Of a DNA stretch of 59,027 nt, positions 38,025 through 47,604 are shown one piece after another (position 1 is the first letter of the stretch; each line of letters opens with the position of its first letter). The DNA lies in contig NZ_QNVJ01000077.1 in assembly GCF_003350345.1 (NCBI RefSeq), positions 1 to 59,027 of the forward strand, written 5' to 3'. The notes under the pieces are model-generated. The model saw only the letters and a program-made list of their open reading frames with translations. It ran no database searches and was not told the DNA's origin. The stretch comes from Alkalilacustris brevis (GTDB taxonomy: Bacteria; Pseudomonadota; Alphaproteobacteria; Rhodobacterales; Rhodobacteraceae). The position numbers were made by a program, and so were the translations under genes.

Positions 38025-38053
38025 TTGACGCTGTGGCGCTTTGCCCGTAAATC
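38025..38053 (+). promoter_or_regulatory. Promoter of rpmB
   Basis: TTGACG (38025-38030) and TAAATC (38048-38053) are spaced by exactly 17 bases and lie about 70 bases before rpmB. This is a good sigma-70 type promoter for a ribosomal protein gene. Confidence 0.65.
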
Positions 38054-38121
38054 GCCCCGATGAAATGCCAAGGGGACGCCATGTGCGACCCCTCACAACC
38101 GTCTGAACAAGGATCACCATC

Positions 38122-38415
38122 ATGTCGCGCGTCTGCGAACTGACCGGCAAGGGGCCGATGAGTGGCAACAACGTGAGCCACGCCAACAACAAGACGCGGC
38201 GCCGCTTTCTGCCGAATCTGAACGATGTCACGCTGATTTCCGATGCGCTGGGCCGCTCGTTCAAGCTGCGTATCTCGGCGGCGGCGCTGCGCACCGTCGA
38301 TCATCGCGGCGGGCTGGATGCCTTTCTCGCCCGCGCCAAGGATGACGAACTTTCGCCCACCGCGCTGAAGATCAAGCGCGATATCGCCAAGGCGCAGGCT
38401 TCCGCCGCCGCCTGA
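38122..38415 (+). CDS. rpmB: Large-subunit ribosomal protein L28
   Basis: A 97-residue basic protein of the 50S subunit. It begins [20 protein letters not shown] and continues [17 protein letters not shown], the unmistakable L28 signature; the C-terminal extension is usual for Alphaproteobacteria. Only one Cys (residue 5) is present, so it is the zinc-free form. It is transcribed alone, with its own promoter and a terminator. Confidence 0.97.
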   Translation: MSRVCELTGKGPMSGNNVSHANNKTRRRFLPNLNDVTLISDALGRSFKLRISAAALRTVDHRGGLDAFLARAKDDELSPTALKIKRDIAKAQASAAA

Positions 38416-38445
38416 TCGGGTGCAATGATCGAGAAGTGTACACGG

Positions 38446-38469
38446 CCCCGCCTTCCGGCGGGGTCTTTT
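38446..38469 (+). terminator. Rho-independent terminator of rpmB
   Basis: A 7-bp stem of G-C pairs (38446-38452 with 38457-38463) with a TTCC tetraloop, followed by TCTTTT, lies 30 bases after the rpmB stop. Confidence 0.88.
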
Positions 38470-38715
38470 GCGTTGACGGTGCGCATCCGGCAGGCGCTGG
38501 CGGTTGCAACGGGATGGACAGCGGGGCCAAAGGGCGCTATCGGCAGGGCATGAACAGATGTGCCCATATCACCCTGCTGCCGCTGCGCCGACGCCGCCGC
38601 GCGTGATCCGGCCAGGCGCGCGCCTGCTGCCGCTGTTCCTGCACTTTTCCCGCCTCACGTTGACTTGCCCTTGCGCCTTTGGCACTTGATGGGCTTCCGC
38701 AAAAGGATTTTCCAC

Positions 38716-39903
38716 ATGATCCCTGCCGTTTTGCCGACCTATAACCGCGCGCCGCTGTCCTTTGTCGAGGGGTCGGGCAGCTGGCTGACCGAAGCCGGGG
38801 GCGCGCGTTATCTGGACATGACTGCGGGGATCGCGGTGAATGCGCTGGGCCATGCTCACCCAGCACTTGTTGCGGCGCTGACCGAGCAGGCCGGCAAGCT
38901 GTGGCATGTGTCGAACCTCTATCGTATCCCCGCGCAGGAGGCCCTTGCCGAGCGGCTGGTGGCCGAGAGTTTCGCCGATACGGTCTTTTTCACCAACTCG
39001 GGCACCGAGGCCGCCGAACTGGCGATCAAGATGGCGCGCAAATACTGGTATGACAAGGGCCAGCCCGAGCGCGTCACGATCCTGACGTTCGAGGGCGCCT
39101 TTCACGGCCGTTCGACCGGGGCGATCTCTGCCGCGCCGTCGGAAAAGATGGTCAAGGGCTTCGGCCCGCTTCTGCCCGGCTTTCGGCAGCTTCCCTGGGC
39201 CGACCCGGCGGCGATCGAGGCGGCGATGGATGAGACCGTGGCCGCCGTGATGATCGAACCCGTGCAGGGCGAAGGCGGCATCCGGCCGCTGCCCGAGGAC
39301 CAGCTCAAGGCCCTGCGCGCGCTGTGCGACCGCACCGGGACGCTGCTGATCCTCGACGAGGTGCAATGCGGCATGGGCCGCACGGGGCGGCTGTTTGCGC
39401 ATGAATGGGCCGGGGTCACGCCCGACATCATGATGGTCGCCAAGGGCATTGGCGGCGGCTTTCCGCTGGGCGCGGTGCTGGCCACCGAAGACGCTGCGCG
39501 CGGCATGGTTGCTGGCACGCATGGCTCGACCTACGGCGGCAATCCGCTGGCCTGCGCGGTCGGGCTGCGCGTGACCGAGATCGTCTCGGACCCCGGCTTT
39601 CTGGATGCGGTGCGGCGCAAGGCAGGGCGGCTCAACCAGGGGCTGGCGGCGCTGGTGGACGCGCACCCGGACGTATTCGAGGGGTTCCGCGGCATGGGCC
39701 TGATGCTGGGCCTGAAATGTCGCGAGGGCGTGGCCGCGGGCGATGTCGTCGCGGCGGGCTACGGCGCGCAGCTGCTCACGGTGCCCGCAGCCGACAATGT
39801 GGTGCGGCTGCTGCCGCCGCTTAACATTACTGACGAAGAGATCGACGAGGCCCTGGCCCGGCTCGATCGCGCGGCAACCAGTGTTGCCGCACCGTCAGGC
39901 TGA
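38716..39903 (+). CDS. argD: Acetylornithine aminotransferase
   Basis: PLP enzyme of arginine synthesis, class III aminotransferase, moving an amino group from glutamate to N-acetylglutamate semialdehyde; it may also act in lysine synthesis. The 395-residue protein shows FFTNSGTEAAELAIKMARK, FEGAFHGRSTGAISA, LLILDEVQCGMGRTG and the PLP Lys context MMVAKGIGGGFPLGAVL, all at family positions. The start at 38716 has AAAGGA upstream; the frame before it is not protein-like. argF follows after 63 bases. Confidence 0.95.
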   Translation: MIPAVLPTYNRAPLSFVEGSGSWLTEAGGARYLDMTAGIAVNALGHAHPALVAALTEQAGKLWHVSNLYRIPAQEALAERLVAESFADTVFFTNSGTEAAELAIKMARKYWYDKGQPERVTILTFEGAFHGRSTGAISAAPSEKMVKGFGPLLPGFRQLPWADPAAIEAAMDETVAAVMIEPVQGEGGIRPLPEDQLKALRALCDRTGTLLILDEVQCGMGRTGRLFAHEWAGVTPDIMMVAKGIGGGFPLGAVLATEDAARGMVAGTHGSTYGGNPLACAVGLRVTEIVSDPGFLDAVRRKAGRLNQGLAALVDAHPDVFEGFRGMGLMLGLKCREGVAAGDVVAAGYGAQLLTVPAADNVVRLLPPLNITDEEIDEALARLDRAATSVAAPSG

Positions 39904-39966
39904 CCTGCCCCGACGTTGCAGCGGCACATAATGAAAGCAGGGCAGGACCCCAAAAGGAACAGGGAC

Positions 39967-40893
39967 ATGAAGCATTTTCTCGACATTCACAAAACCCCGG
40001 CGGATGAGTTGCGGGCGATGATCGATCAGGCCCGCGCGATGAAAGCCGCGCGCGCCGGTCAGCCCCGCGGCACGCCCGACAGCCAGCAGCCGCTGGCTGG
40101 ACGCATGGTGGCGCTGATCTTTGAAAAGCCCTCGACCCGCACGCGCGTCAGCTTCGATGTCGGGGTGCGCCAGTTGGGCGGCGAGACCATGGTGCTATCG
40201 GGCAGCGAGATGCAGCTTGGCCACGGTGAAACCATCGCCGATACCGCACGGGTGCTGTCGCGCTATGTCGACCTGATCATGATCCGCACATTCGAGGAGG
40301 CCACGCTTCTGGAACTGGCCGAATATGCCGATGTTCCGGTCATCAACGGGCTGACCAACCGCACGCATCCCTGCCAGATCATGGCCGATATCCTGACCTA
40401 CGAGGAACACCGCGGCCCCATCGCCGGGCGCAAGGTGGTGTGGTCCGGCGATGGCAACAATGTCTGTGCCTCGTTCCTGCATGCTGCCGGGCAGTTCGGC
40501 TTCGATTTCACCTTCACCGGCCCGCCCGAGCTTGACCCGGAACCGGCCTTTGTCGATGGCGCGCGCGCGGCTGGCGTCACCGTCGAGATCGAGCGCGACC
40601 CCCTGCGCGCCGCCCAGGGCGCCGACCTGATCGTCACCGACACCTGGATTTCGATGCATGACAGCCAGACAGCCAAGGAGCGCCGCCACCGGCTGCTGCG
40701 CCCCTATCAGGTGAATGAGCGCCTGATGGCGGCTGCCGGCTCCGATGCGCTGTTCATGCATTGCCTGCCCGCGCATCGCGATGAAGAGGCCACAAGCGGC
40801 GTCATGGACGGCCCGCAATCGGTGATCTTCGACGAGGCCGAAAACCGCCTGCACGCGCAAAAGGCGATTATGCGCTGGTGCCTCGGGGCCTGA
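39967..40893 (+). CDS. argF: Ornithine carbamoyltransferase
   Basis: Condenses ornithine and carbamoyl phosphate to citrulline. The 308-residue protein contains the carbamoyl-phosphate motif [12 protein letters not shown] (about 47-58), the HPCQ segment [16 protein letters not shown] and the ornithine-site [14 protein letters not shown] near 262-275. The start at 39967 follows an AAGGA and gives the family N-terminus [15 protein letters not shown]. It forms an argD-argF pair and converges with hrpB, 4 bases apart. Confidence 0.96.
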   Translation: MKHFLDIHKTPADELRAMIDQARAMKAARAGQPRGTPDSQQPLAGRMVALIFEKPSTRTRVSFDVGVRQLGGETMVLSGSEMQLGHGETIADTARVLSRYVDLIMIRTFEEATLLELAEYADVPVINGLTNRTHPCQIMADILTYEEHRGPIAGRKVVWSGDGNNVCASFLHAAGQFGFDFTFTGPPELDPEPAFVDGARAAGVTVEIERDPLRAAQGADLIVTDTWISMHDSQTAKERRHRLLRPYQVNERLMAAAGSDALFMHCLPAHRDEEATSGVMDGPQSVIFDEAENRLHAQKAIMRWCLGA

Positions 40894-40897
40894 GGCG

Positions 40898-43363
40898 TCA
40901 GCGCCGCGGCTTTGCGCGTAGCGTCGGCGCGGCCTCGGTCGGGTCTTCGGGCCAGGGGTGTTTGGGATACTGGCCGCGCATGTCCTTGCGCACATCGGCA
41001 TAGCTGGTTTTCCAAAACCCCGGCAGATCGGCCGTCACCTGCACCGGGCGCTGCGCAGGTGACAGCAGCGTCAAGCGCAAAGGCAGGCGCTGCGGCCCCA
41101 CGACCGGATGCTCGGTCACGCCGAACACCTCCTGCAGGCGCACCGCAGCGGAAGGAAACTCGCCGCTGTAGTCGATCGGCACCCGCCGCCCCAGGGGCGT
41201 GGTGAAATGGGCAGGCGCCAGCCGGTCGAGCATTTGCAACGCATCCCAGCCAAGGCTCTGGCGCAGCGGCTCATGCAGGTCGAGCGCGCGCAGATCATCC
41301 GCCGTGCGGCAACCGGCAAGATGCGGCAGCAGCCAATCCTCGGCACGGTCCATCAACGCCGCATCCGAGAAATCCGGCAGATCGGCGCCTTGCCCGCGCA
41401 ACAGCATCACCCGCGCCTGCAACCGCCGTGCCGCCGGCGTCATGCCGCAAGCATCAAGCGACAGCTCGCGCACCCCTTCAAGCGCGGCGCGCGCCACTGC
41501 CTCGGGCGGGACGTCGCGCCAGATCCTGTCGACCAGCACCAGCGCGCCCAGCCGCTCCTGCTGTCGTGCGATGACACGGCGTTCGCGGCGCGACCAATCG
41601 CAAACATCCACCCAGCCGATCTGCCCGGCGAACAGCACGCGCAACTCGGATTCGGTGATCTGCGCCGCCTGCCTGATCCGGGCCTCGCGCGCGTCGCCGT
41701 CCAGATCGGTCGCCACGATCAGCCGCGCGCCCGCCAGCGGGTCATGCGCATCCATCACGGCCCCCTTGCCGCCCGAAAGCACCCAGCGCGGCGCCTCGCC
41801 CTTGCGGCGCAGGCCGATGCGGTCGGGATAGGCCAGTGCCGCCATCGCACCGGGGCTTTCGGCATCGTCCTGTGGCGCATCGGGTGCCATCCGGCGCAAC
41901 CGCCGCACCTCCTGACGGATGCGATCAAGTGTGCCACGGTCGGCCTGCATGCCGTGCTCGGCGGCAAAGCGGGAAGGGTCCGCAAGCGCCGACAGCCGCA
42001 ACCCCAGATCCACGGGCGCGCCCCGCAACGGGTCACGCTCTGACAGGAGCGCGGCCAGCGGCGCGGCCTGAGCGCCCGCGCGCAGCAGCATATGCGCCAG
42101 ACGCGGGTGCAACGGCAGCGCCGCCATCGCCCGCCCGTGTGCGGTGATCCGCCCCGCCGCATCCAGTGCCCCAAGATCGCGCAATAACCGCCGCGCGGCG
42201 GCCAGCGGCCCCTCGGGCGGTGGCGTCAGAAAGGCCAGCCCCGCGCCATCGCCCACGCCCCATAGGGCGAGTTCCAGCGCCAGCCCGGACAGGTCAGCCA
42301 CTTCGATCTCGGCCGGGGCGAAGGCGGGCAGCGCCCCTTCCTCGCCACGTGTCCAGAGCCGGTAACAGACCCCCGGCGCAACCCGCCCGGCGCGACCCCG
42401 GCGCTGCTCGGCCTCGGCGCGGCTGACACGTTCGGTCACCAGCCGCGACATGCCCGAACCGGGGTCGAAACGCGCCCGCCGCGCGCGGCCGGCATCGACC
42501 ACCACGCGGACATCTTCAATTGTCAGCGATGTTTCGGCAATCGCGGTGGCCAGCACGAGCTTGCGCCCCTGCGCAGCGGGCGTAATCGCGGCGCGCTGGT
42601 CGCGGAAAGGCATCGCGCCGTAAAGCGTATGGAGCACGCAGTTTGCGGGCAGTTGCCCCTTCAGGCGCGCGGTGACCTGCCTGATCTCGCCCTCGCCCGG
42701 CAGAAAGACCAGCAGGCCGCCCTCGGTCTCGTCCAGCGCGCGCAGAACGAGGTCGGCCACCGCCTGATCGAGCCGCGCCCCCACCCGCAACGGCTGATCC
42801 AGCCAGCGGGTTTCTACCCGATGGCTGCGCCCTTCGGCGGTGATCACGGGTGCATCTCCCATCAGCGCGGCAACCGGCGCGGCATCCAGCGTTGCCGACA
42901 TGACCAGCACCCGCAGATCGGGGCGCAGCGCCGCGCGGGCCTCGAGCAGCAGCGCAAGGCCCAGGTCGGCGTTCAGCGAGCGCTCGTGAAACTCGTCGAA
43001 GATGACGGTGCCGACATCCTCTAGCGCAGGGTCGGCCTGGATCATCCGGGTCAGGATGCCCTCGGTCACAACAATGATACGTGTGCGCCGCGATACTTTC
43101 GCCTCGCCCCGGATGCGATACCCCACGGTATCGCCCACGGCCTCGCCCAGACTGGCGGCCATGTGCTCGGCTGCGGCACGGGCGGCCAGCCGGCGCGGCT
43201 CCAGCATCACGATGCGGGAGGAGAACCCGGCTTCGACCAGCGCCAGTGGCACGCGCGTCGTCTTGCCGGCGCCGGGCGGTGCCTGCAACACGGCACGTCC
43301 GGCCCGGGCAAGCGCCGGAACCAGGGCAGGCAGAACCGCGTCTATGGGAAGCTCTTGCCGCAT
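40898..43363 (-). CDS. hrpB: ATP-dependent RNA helicase HrpB
   Basis: DEAH-type helicase, 821 residues, of the HrpB family; RNA target unknown. It has Walker A APPGAGKTTRVPLAL near 26-40, Walker B/DEFH in VIFDEFHERSLNADLG, motif III MSATLDAAPV, motif VI in EAEQRRGRAGRVAPGVCYR, and the HrpB-specific C-terminal domain with FTTPLGRRVPIDYSGEFP and a final PKHPWPEDPTEA. The start at 43363 is preferred because the upstream codons are not conserved-looking and run towards the tRNA gene. Confidence 0.93.
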   Translation of the reverse strand: MRQELPIDAVLPALVPALARAGRAVLQAPPGAGKTTRVPLALVEAGFSSRIVMLEPRRLAARAAAEHMAASLGEAVGDTVGYRIRGEAKVSRRTRIIVVTEGILTRMIQADPALEDVGTVIFDEFHERSLNADLGLALLLEARAALRPDLRVLVMSATLDAAPVAALMGDAPVITAEGRSHRVETRWLDQPLRVGARLDQAVADLVLRALDETEGGLLVFLPGEGEIRQVTARLKGQLPANCVLHTLYGAMPFRDQRAAITPAAQGRKLVLATAIAETSLTIEDVRVVVDAGRARRARFDPGSGMSRLVTERVSRAEAEQRRGRAGRVAPGVCYRLWTRGEEGALPAFAPAEIEVADLSGLALELALWGVGDGAGLAFLTPPPEGPLAAARRLLRDLGALDAAGRITAHGRAMAALPLHPRLAHMLLRAGAQAAPLAALLSERDPLRGAPVDLGLRLSALADPSRFAAEHGMQADRGTLDRIRQEVRRLRRMAPDAPQDDAESPGAMAALAYPDRIGLRRKGEAPRWVLSGGKGAVMDAHDPLAGARLIVATDLDGDAREARIRQAAQITESELRVLFAGQIGWVDVCDWSRRERRVIARQQERLGALVLVDRIWRDVPPEAVARAALEGVRELSLDACGMTPAARRLQARVMLLRGQGADLPDFSDAALMDRAEDWLLPHLAGCRTADDLRALDLHEPLRQSLGWDALQMLDRLAPAHFTTPLGRRVPIDYSGEFPSAAVRLQEVFGVTEHPVVGPQRLPLRLTLLSPAQRPVQVTADLPGFWKTSYADVRKDMRGQYPKHPWPEDPTEAAPTLRAKPRR

Positions 43364-43427
43364 GTCTGCCCTTATCGGGAAATTTCGCGCCCCTGGCCAG
43401 TGCCGCCTGGCCGGACAAAAGCGCATT

Positions 43428-43503
43428 TGGCGACCCCGGCAGGACTCGAACCTGCAACCATCGGTTTAGAAGACCGGTGCTCTATCCGTTGAGCTACGGG
43501 GCC
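43428..43503 (-). tRNA. tRNA-Arg (TCT)
   Basis: A 76-base tRNA with encoded CCA on the minus strand. The acceptor arms GGCCCCG and CGGGGTC pair with one G-T wobble. The D arm is GCTC-AACGGATA-GAGC, and the anticodon stem CCGGT/ACCGA region has loop CTTCTAA giving anticodon TCT. The T arm is CAGG-TTCGAGT-CCTG. It decodes AGA/AGG, rare codons in a GC-rich genome. Confidence 0.95.
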
Positions 43504-43533
43504 GCGATACCGGCGGTTGGCCGGTGCGGGGCA

Positions 43534-43562
43534 GATTTACCCCGCGCGGCCGGGCACTTCAA
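43534..43562 (-). promoter_or_regulatory. Promoter of tRNA-Arg
   Basis: On the minus strand, TTGAAG (complement of 43557-43562) and TAAATC (complement of 43534-43539) are 17 bases apart, ending 31 bases before the mature tRNA 5' end. The -10 is identical to that of rpmB. Confidence 0.6.
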
Positions 43563-43658
43563 AGGCAAAATGCGTGCCTCCGGGGCGCGGTGGTGTGAAC
43601 AGACCGGCTTGAGCCTGCGCGCGTGCGCGGATAAAGCAGCCTCAAGGGAGTGCGCGCC

Positions 43659-44765
43659 ATGAGCTTCAACACCTACGGTCATCTTTTCCGCGTCACCACC
43701 TGGGGCGAAAGCCACGGGCCGGCACTAGGCGCCACGGTGGATGGCTGTCCGCCGGGCATTCCGCTCGAGGCCGCGATGCTTCAGCACTGGCTTGACCGGC
43801 GCAAGCCGGGGCAGAGCCGTTACACCACCCAACGCCGCGAAGCCGACGCGGTCGAGATCCTTTCGGGCGTCTATGAGGGCCAGACCACCGGCACGCCGAT
43901 CCAGCTGATGATCCGCAATACCGACCAGCGCTCGAAGGATTATTCCGAGATCGCGCAGAAGTTCCGCCCCGGACATGCCGATATCACCTACTGGCAGAAA
44001 TACGGGCTGCGCGATCCACGCGGCGGCGGGCGGTCGAGCGCGCGGGAAACGGCAGCGCGGGTGGCGGCCGGAGGTGTCGCGCGCGAGGTTCTGGCGGCGC
44101 TGATGCCAGGGCTGAAGATCACCGGTTACATGGTGCAGATGGGGCCGCACGGGATCGACCGCGCGCGTTTCGACCGCGATGAGATCGGGCGCAATCCATT
44201 CTGGGTTCCGGATGCGCAGGCTGCGGCCCAATGGGCCGAATATCTGGATGGGCTGCGCAAATCCGGCAATTCAGTGGGGGCGGTGATCGAGGTGGCCGCT
44301 TCGGGTGTGCCGGCGGGGCTGGGTGCGCCGATTTATGCCAAGCTCGATAGCGAACTGGCCGCGGCGATGATGACAATCAACGCGGTGAAAGGCGTCGAGA
44401 TCGGGGCGGGCATGGCGGCGGCGGCGCTGACGGGTTCGGAAAATGCCGACGAGATCCGAATGGGGGCAGACGGGCGGCCGGAGTATCTGTCAAACCATGC
44501 CGGAGGCGTGCTGGGCGGTATTTCGACAGGGCAGGAGGTTGTGGTGCGTTTCGCGGTCAAGCCGACCTCTTCGATCCTCGATCCGCGCCGCACCGTCACG
44601 GTGAATGGCGACGAGACGGATATCATCACCAAGGGCCGCCATGACCCCTGCGTCGGCATCCGTGCGGTGCCGGTGGGTGAGGCGATGATGGCCTGTGTGC
44701 TGCTCGATCAGCTGTTGCTGCACCGTGCGCAGGTTGGTGAAGGGCCGCGCGGCGCCATCGGCTGA
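43659..44765 (+). CDS. aroC: Chorismate synthase
   Basis: FMN-dependent lyase making chorismate from EPSP, the last step of the shikimate pathway. The 368-residue protein has [20 protein letters not shown] (signature 1, 10-29), the [16 protein letters not shown] region, [17 protein letters not shown] (signature 2) and [13 protein letters not shown] with signature 3 near the C-terminus. The ATG at 43659 sits behind AAGGGAG. Single gene, divergent from the tRNA-Arg. Confidence 0.96.
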   Translation: MSFNTYGHLFRVTTWGESHGPALGATVDGCPPGIPLEAAMLQHWLDRRKPGQSRYTTQRREADAVEILSGVYEGQTTGTPIQLMIRNTDQRSKDYSEIAQKFRPGHADITYWQKYGLRDPRGGGRSSARETAARVAAGGVAREVLAALMPGLKITGYMVQMGPHGIDRARFDRDEIGRNPFWVPDAQAAAQWAEYLDGLRKSGNSVGAVIEVAASGVPAGLGAPIYAKLDSELAAAMMTINAVKGVEIGAGMAAAALTGSENADEIRMGADGRPEYLSNHAGGVLGGISTGQEVVVRFAVKPTSSILDPRRTVTVNGDETDIITKGRHDPCVGIRAVPVGEAMMACVLLDQLLLHRAQVGEGPRGAIG

Positions 44766-44809
44766 ACGCTTCGAGGGGTGTCTGGCCTGCATAGCGCAAG
44801 CATCGGCTG

Positions 44810-45052
44810 TCAATCGATCTCGCGCGCCTGATCGACCAGCATGATCGGAATGCCGTCACGAATCGGATAGGCCAGATGCGCCGCGCGCGAGACAAGCTCC
44901 TGCCGGTCGGCGTCATAGCCCAACTGCGCCTGGGTGGCGGGGCAGACCAGCGCTTCTAGCATCCGCCGGTCGAACCGGGGATGGGCGGGCGTTACGGTAG
45001 CCTCTTGCGGGCTTTCGGCCTGTGTGTGGCTTTGATCGTCGGGCTGGTTCAT
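44810..45052 (-). CDS. Trm112 family protein
   Basis: An 80-residue protein. After a charged, probably disordered N-terminus of about 25 residues it shows the Trm112 (YcaR-like) fold: [18 protein letters not shown], then [21 protein letters not shown]. In other organisms Trm112 proteins are small partners that activate methyltransferases; the bacterial role is not settled. Only one of the zinc cysteines remains. It overlaps the LON-like gene by 4 bases and is translationally coupled to it. Confidence 0.85.
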   Translation of the reverse strand: MNQPDDQSHTQAESPQEATVTPAHPRFDRRMLEALVCPATQAQLGYDADRQELVSRAAHLAYPIRDGIPIMLVDQAREID

Positions 45053-45714
45053 TGCATCGTTTCCTCGCCATGTCCGCTGCGCAGGGCGAACTCGATCAAT
45101 GTTATCAGGGTTTCGCGCCGTATGGCCAGCGAGGGGGCTTCGAGCAGCGCCTGCCTGTCCTCCGGGTCGAAGGGGCAGAGCATCGAGAGCGAGTTGATCA
45201 GAAGCTCGTCCTCGGCATCTTTCAGGCTGTCCCAGTCGGTTGAAAGTTCCTGCGCGGCAAAGAACCGCCCCAGAAGTTCGAGAAACGTCTCACGGTCGAA
45301 ATCCGGGTCGCTTTCCGGCCCGGCGCGATCACGCTCGAACCCTTGCCACGAGACATCTGCCCGCCGATAGGGCGCAAAGCCGGAAACCTCGCGCCTGAGC
45401 CGAAAGCGCGAGATGCCCGTGAGAGTGATCATGTAGCGGCCATCTTCGGTTTCCGAGAACCCGGTCAGCCGCCCGGCGCAGCCGATACTGTGCAGGGGTG
45501 GGGCACTGCCGCCGGCGCGCTGTGCGGGGCCGGGCGCCGCGCGTGGTTGGACCATCCCGATCAGGCGGTGCGTGGTCTTCATCGTATCGTCGAGCATGGC
45601 GAGGTATCGCGGCTCGAAGATATGCAGCGGCAGCCGGGCACGCGGCAGCAGCAGCGCCCCCGGCAGGGGAAAGATCGGTATGGCGTCAGGCAGATCGGCT
45701 TTCAACATGATCAA
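45049..45714 (-). CDS. LON peptidase N-terminal (substrate-binding) domain protein
   Basis: A 221-residue stand-alone LON N-terminal domain protein without ATPase or protease parts. It has [20 protein letters not shown], then [21 protein letters not shown], and [19 protein letters not shown]. Function is unknown; proteins of this kind are presumed to bind other proteins or ligands. It lies between cnoX (21 bases upstream) and the Trm112-like gene (4-base overlap), on the same strand. Confidence 0.88.
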   Translation of the reverse strand: MIMLKADLPDAIPIFPLPGALLLPRARLPLHIFEPRYLAMLDDTMKTTHRLIGMVQPRAAPGPAQRAGGSAPPLHSIGCAGRLTGFSETEDGRYMITLTGISRFRLRREVSGFAPYRRADVSWQGFERDRAGPESDPDFDRETFLELLGRFFAAQELSTDWDSLKDAEDELLINSLSMLCPFDPEDRQALLEAPSLAIRRETLITLIEFALRSGHGEETMQ

Positions 45715-45735
45715 GACCTAGCCCGCCCCACCGGC

Positions 45736-46650
45736 TCAGGCAAATATCATCGAGCTGAGCCGGCGGCGCCCCTTCTGTGCGATCGGGTCGCCGGGCTTGA
45801 GCGCCTCGAAGATGGTGAAGAGCTGCGCCTTGGCCGCGCCGTCATTCCAGTCGCGGTCGCGGCGGAAAAGCTCGAGCAGTTCTTCGACCGCCTCTTCGAC
45901 CTCGCCATTGGCGTGCAGCGCCTGAGCGAGGTCGAAGCGGGCCTGATGGTTGTCGGGCTCGGCCCCGACCTTGGCGCGCAATTCGTCGATGGGGCCCGCA
46001 TCCGCGGCCTGGCGGGCCAGCGCAAGCTGGGCACGAGCGGCCTCAAGCTCGGGGCTGTTTGCGATTTCGGGCGCGGCTGCGTTGATCAGTGCCTCGGCCT
46101 TGTCCAGATCGCCCATGGCGATATGAGCGCGCGCCAGCCCGCCATGCGCGGCGGCGCTGCCTGGTTCCTGCCCGAGAATTGCGGCAAAGGTCTGGGCCGC
46201 ATCTGCTGCGGCGCCTTCGGAAAGCATGGCCTCGGCGGCATCGATGGCCTCGCCCAGGCCGTCATCGCCGCCAGCCAGAGCGGCGATCTTGTCGACAAAA
46301 CTCTTGATCTCGCTGGGGGGCAGGGCGCCCTGGAAGCCGTCGGCCGGTTGCCCCTGCCAGAAGGCATAGACCGTGGGAATGGATTGGATGCGCAACTGCG
46401 CGGCGATCTGCTGGTTTTCATCGACGTTGATCTTGACCATCCGCACCTTGCCGCCCGCAGCCTGCACGGCGGCTTCGAGCGCGGGGCCAAGGGTCTTGCA
46501 GGGGCCGCACCAGGGCGCCCAGAAATCCACGATCACGGGCACTTCGCGGCTGGCCTCGACAACCTCGGCCATGAAGTTCTGCTCGGATCCGTCGGTGATC
46601 AGATCACCTTTCGCCTGCGGCTGTTGGTTGCCGCTGCCAAGTTCCAGCAT
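45736..46650 (-). CDS. cnoX: Thioredoxin-TPR chaperone (CnoX/YbbN type)
   Basis: A 304-residue cytosolic protein with an N-terminal thioredoxin domain, VPVIVDFWAPWCGPCKTLGP, near residues 38-57. The C-terminal half is built of helical TPR-like repeats (about 130-304, e.g. GGLARAHIAMGDLDKAEALI and RFDLAQALHANGEVEEAVEE). CnoX/YbbN protects proteins from oxidation and hands them to GroEL or DnaK. The intact CGPC suggests it is redox-active, unlike E. coli YbbN, whose motif is altered. GAGGA precedes the ATG. Confidence 0.9.
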   Translation of the reverse strand: MLELGSGNQQPQAKGDLITDGSEQNFMAEVVEASREVPVIVDFWAPWCGPCKTLGPALEAAVQAAGGKVRMVKINVDENQQIAAQLRIQSIPTVYAFWQGQPADGFQGALPPSEIKSFVDKIAALAGGDDGLGEAIDAAEAMLSEGAAADAAQTFAAILGQEPGSAAAHGGLARAHIAMGDLDKAEALINAAAPEIANSPELEAARAQLALARQAADAGPIDELRAKVGAEPDNHQARFDLAQALHANGEVEEAVEELLELFRRDRDWNDGAAKAQLFTIFEALKPGDPIAQKGRRRLSSMIFA

Positions 46651-46738
46651 CTTTTTTTCCTCAATCTGGTGTCGCGTGTTGCGCCCTATATGTGCGCCGG
46701 CGCCTCAAAGGCCAAGGGGGAAGTGCCGACGCGGGCGA

Positions 46739-47527
46739 TCAGATGTCGAACCGCGCCAGCACCGGCGCATGGTCCGAGGGGCGATCCCAGCCGCGCACAT
46801 CGCGCAGGATCCGGCTGTCATGCCCGGCACCCGCGATGTCGCGGCTGGCCCAGATGTGATCCAGCCTGCGCCCCTTGTCGGCGGCGTCCCAGTCGCGCGC
46901 GCGATAGGACCACCAGCTGTAAAGCTGCCCTTCGGGGATGTCCTGTCGGGTGATGTCCACCCACCCGCCGGCTTCCTGCGCGGTGCCCAGATGATCGACC
47001 TCGACAGGGGTGTGGCTCACTACCTTGAGCAACTGCTTGTGGCTCCAGACGTCATCTTCGCGCGGGGCGATGTTGAGATCGCCCACAAGGATTGCCTTTT
47101 CCGGCCGACTGTCGCCGAAATGGGCGCGCATCTCGGTCAGGAAATCGAGCTTGTGGCCGAATTTCTCGTTCACTTCGCGGTCGGGCACATCGCCGCCTGC
47201 GGGAATGTAGAAATTGTGGATGGTGACGCCGTTTTCCAGCCGCGCGGCCACATGGCGTGCATCGCCCCGCCCGCACCAGTCGATGTTCCCGGCGTCCTCG
47301 AGCGGCAGACGCGACAGGATCGCCACGCCGTTGTAGCCCTTCTGCCCGCGCGCCACCATGTGTCCATAGCCCAGCCTGGCGAACATCTCGGCGGGGATCT
47401 TCTCGACGGGGCTTTTGCATTCCTGAAGGCACAGGATATCGGGCGCCTGCTCGTGCAGCAGGCGCTGCACCAGTTCGGCGCGCAGCCGGACCGAGTTGAT
47501 GTTCCAGGTGGCGATGGTGAAGGGCAT
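46739..47527 (-). CDS. xthA: Exodeoxyribonuclease III
   Basis: AP endonuclease/3'-5' exonuclease of base-excision repair, 262 residues. It shows the exonuclease-phosphatase fold: FTIATWNINSVRLR (3-16), DILCLQECKSP with the metal Glu, LVGDLNIAPREDDVW with the catalytic Asp-Asn pair, and the terminal SDHAPVLARFDI His. The start at 47527 has the family N-terminus MPFTIATWN. The frame before it (to 47596) is not protein-like. It lies between tesA and cnoX on the same strand. Confidence 0.95.
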   Translation of the reverse strand: MPFTIATWNINSVRLRAELVQRLLHEQAPDILCLQECKSPVEKIPAEMFARLGYGHMVARGQKGYNGVAILSRLPLEDAGNIDWCGRGDARHVAARLENGVTIHNFYIPAGGDVPDREVNEKFGHKLDFLTEMRAHFGDSRPEKAILVGDLNIAPREDDVWSHKQLLKVVSHTPVEVDHLGTAQEAGGWVDITRQDIPEGQLYSWWSYRARDWDAADKGRRLDHIWASRDIAGAGHDSRILRDVRGWDRPSDHAPVLARFDI

Positions 47528-47604
47528 GGGTGACTCCGTGTGATCCGCCGGCGGTGAAAGCATGGATGCCGGGCGCGATGCAAGGGTGCCCGTCACGGCA
47601 AGGG

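Noticed and set aside
38660-38689. TTGACT followed 17 bases later by CACTTG, as argD promoter
   Set aside because: The -35 is good but the -10 hexamer is too far from consensus to support a call.
44810-45052. Zinc-ribbon role for the Trm112-like protein
   Set aside because: Only one cysteine is present, so metal binding as in eukaryotic Trm112 is not supported.
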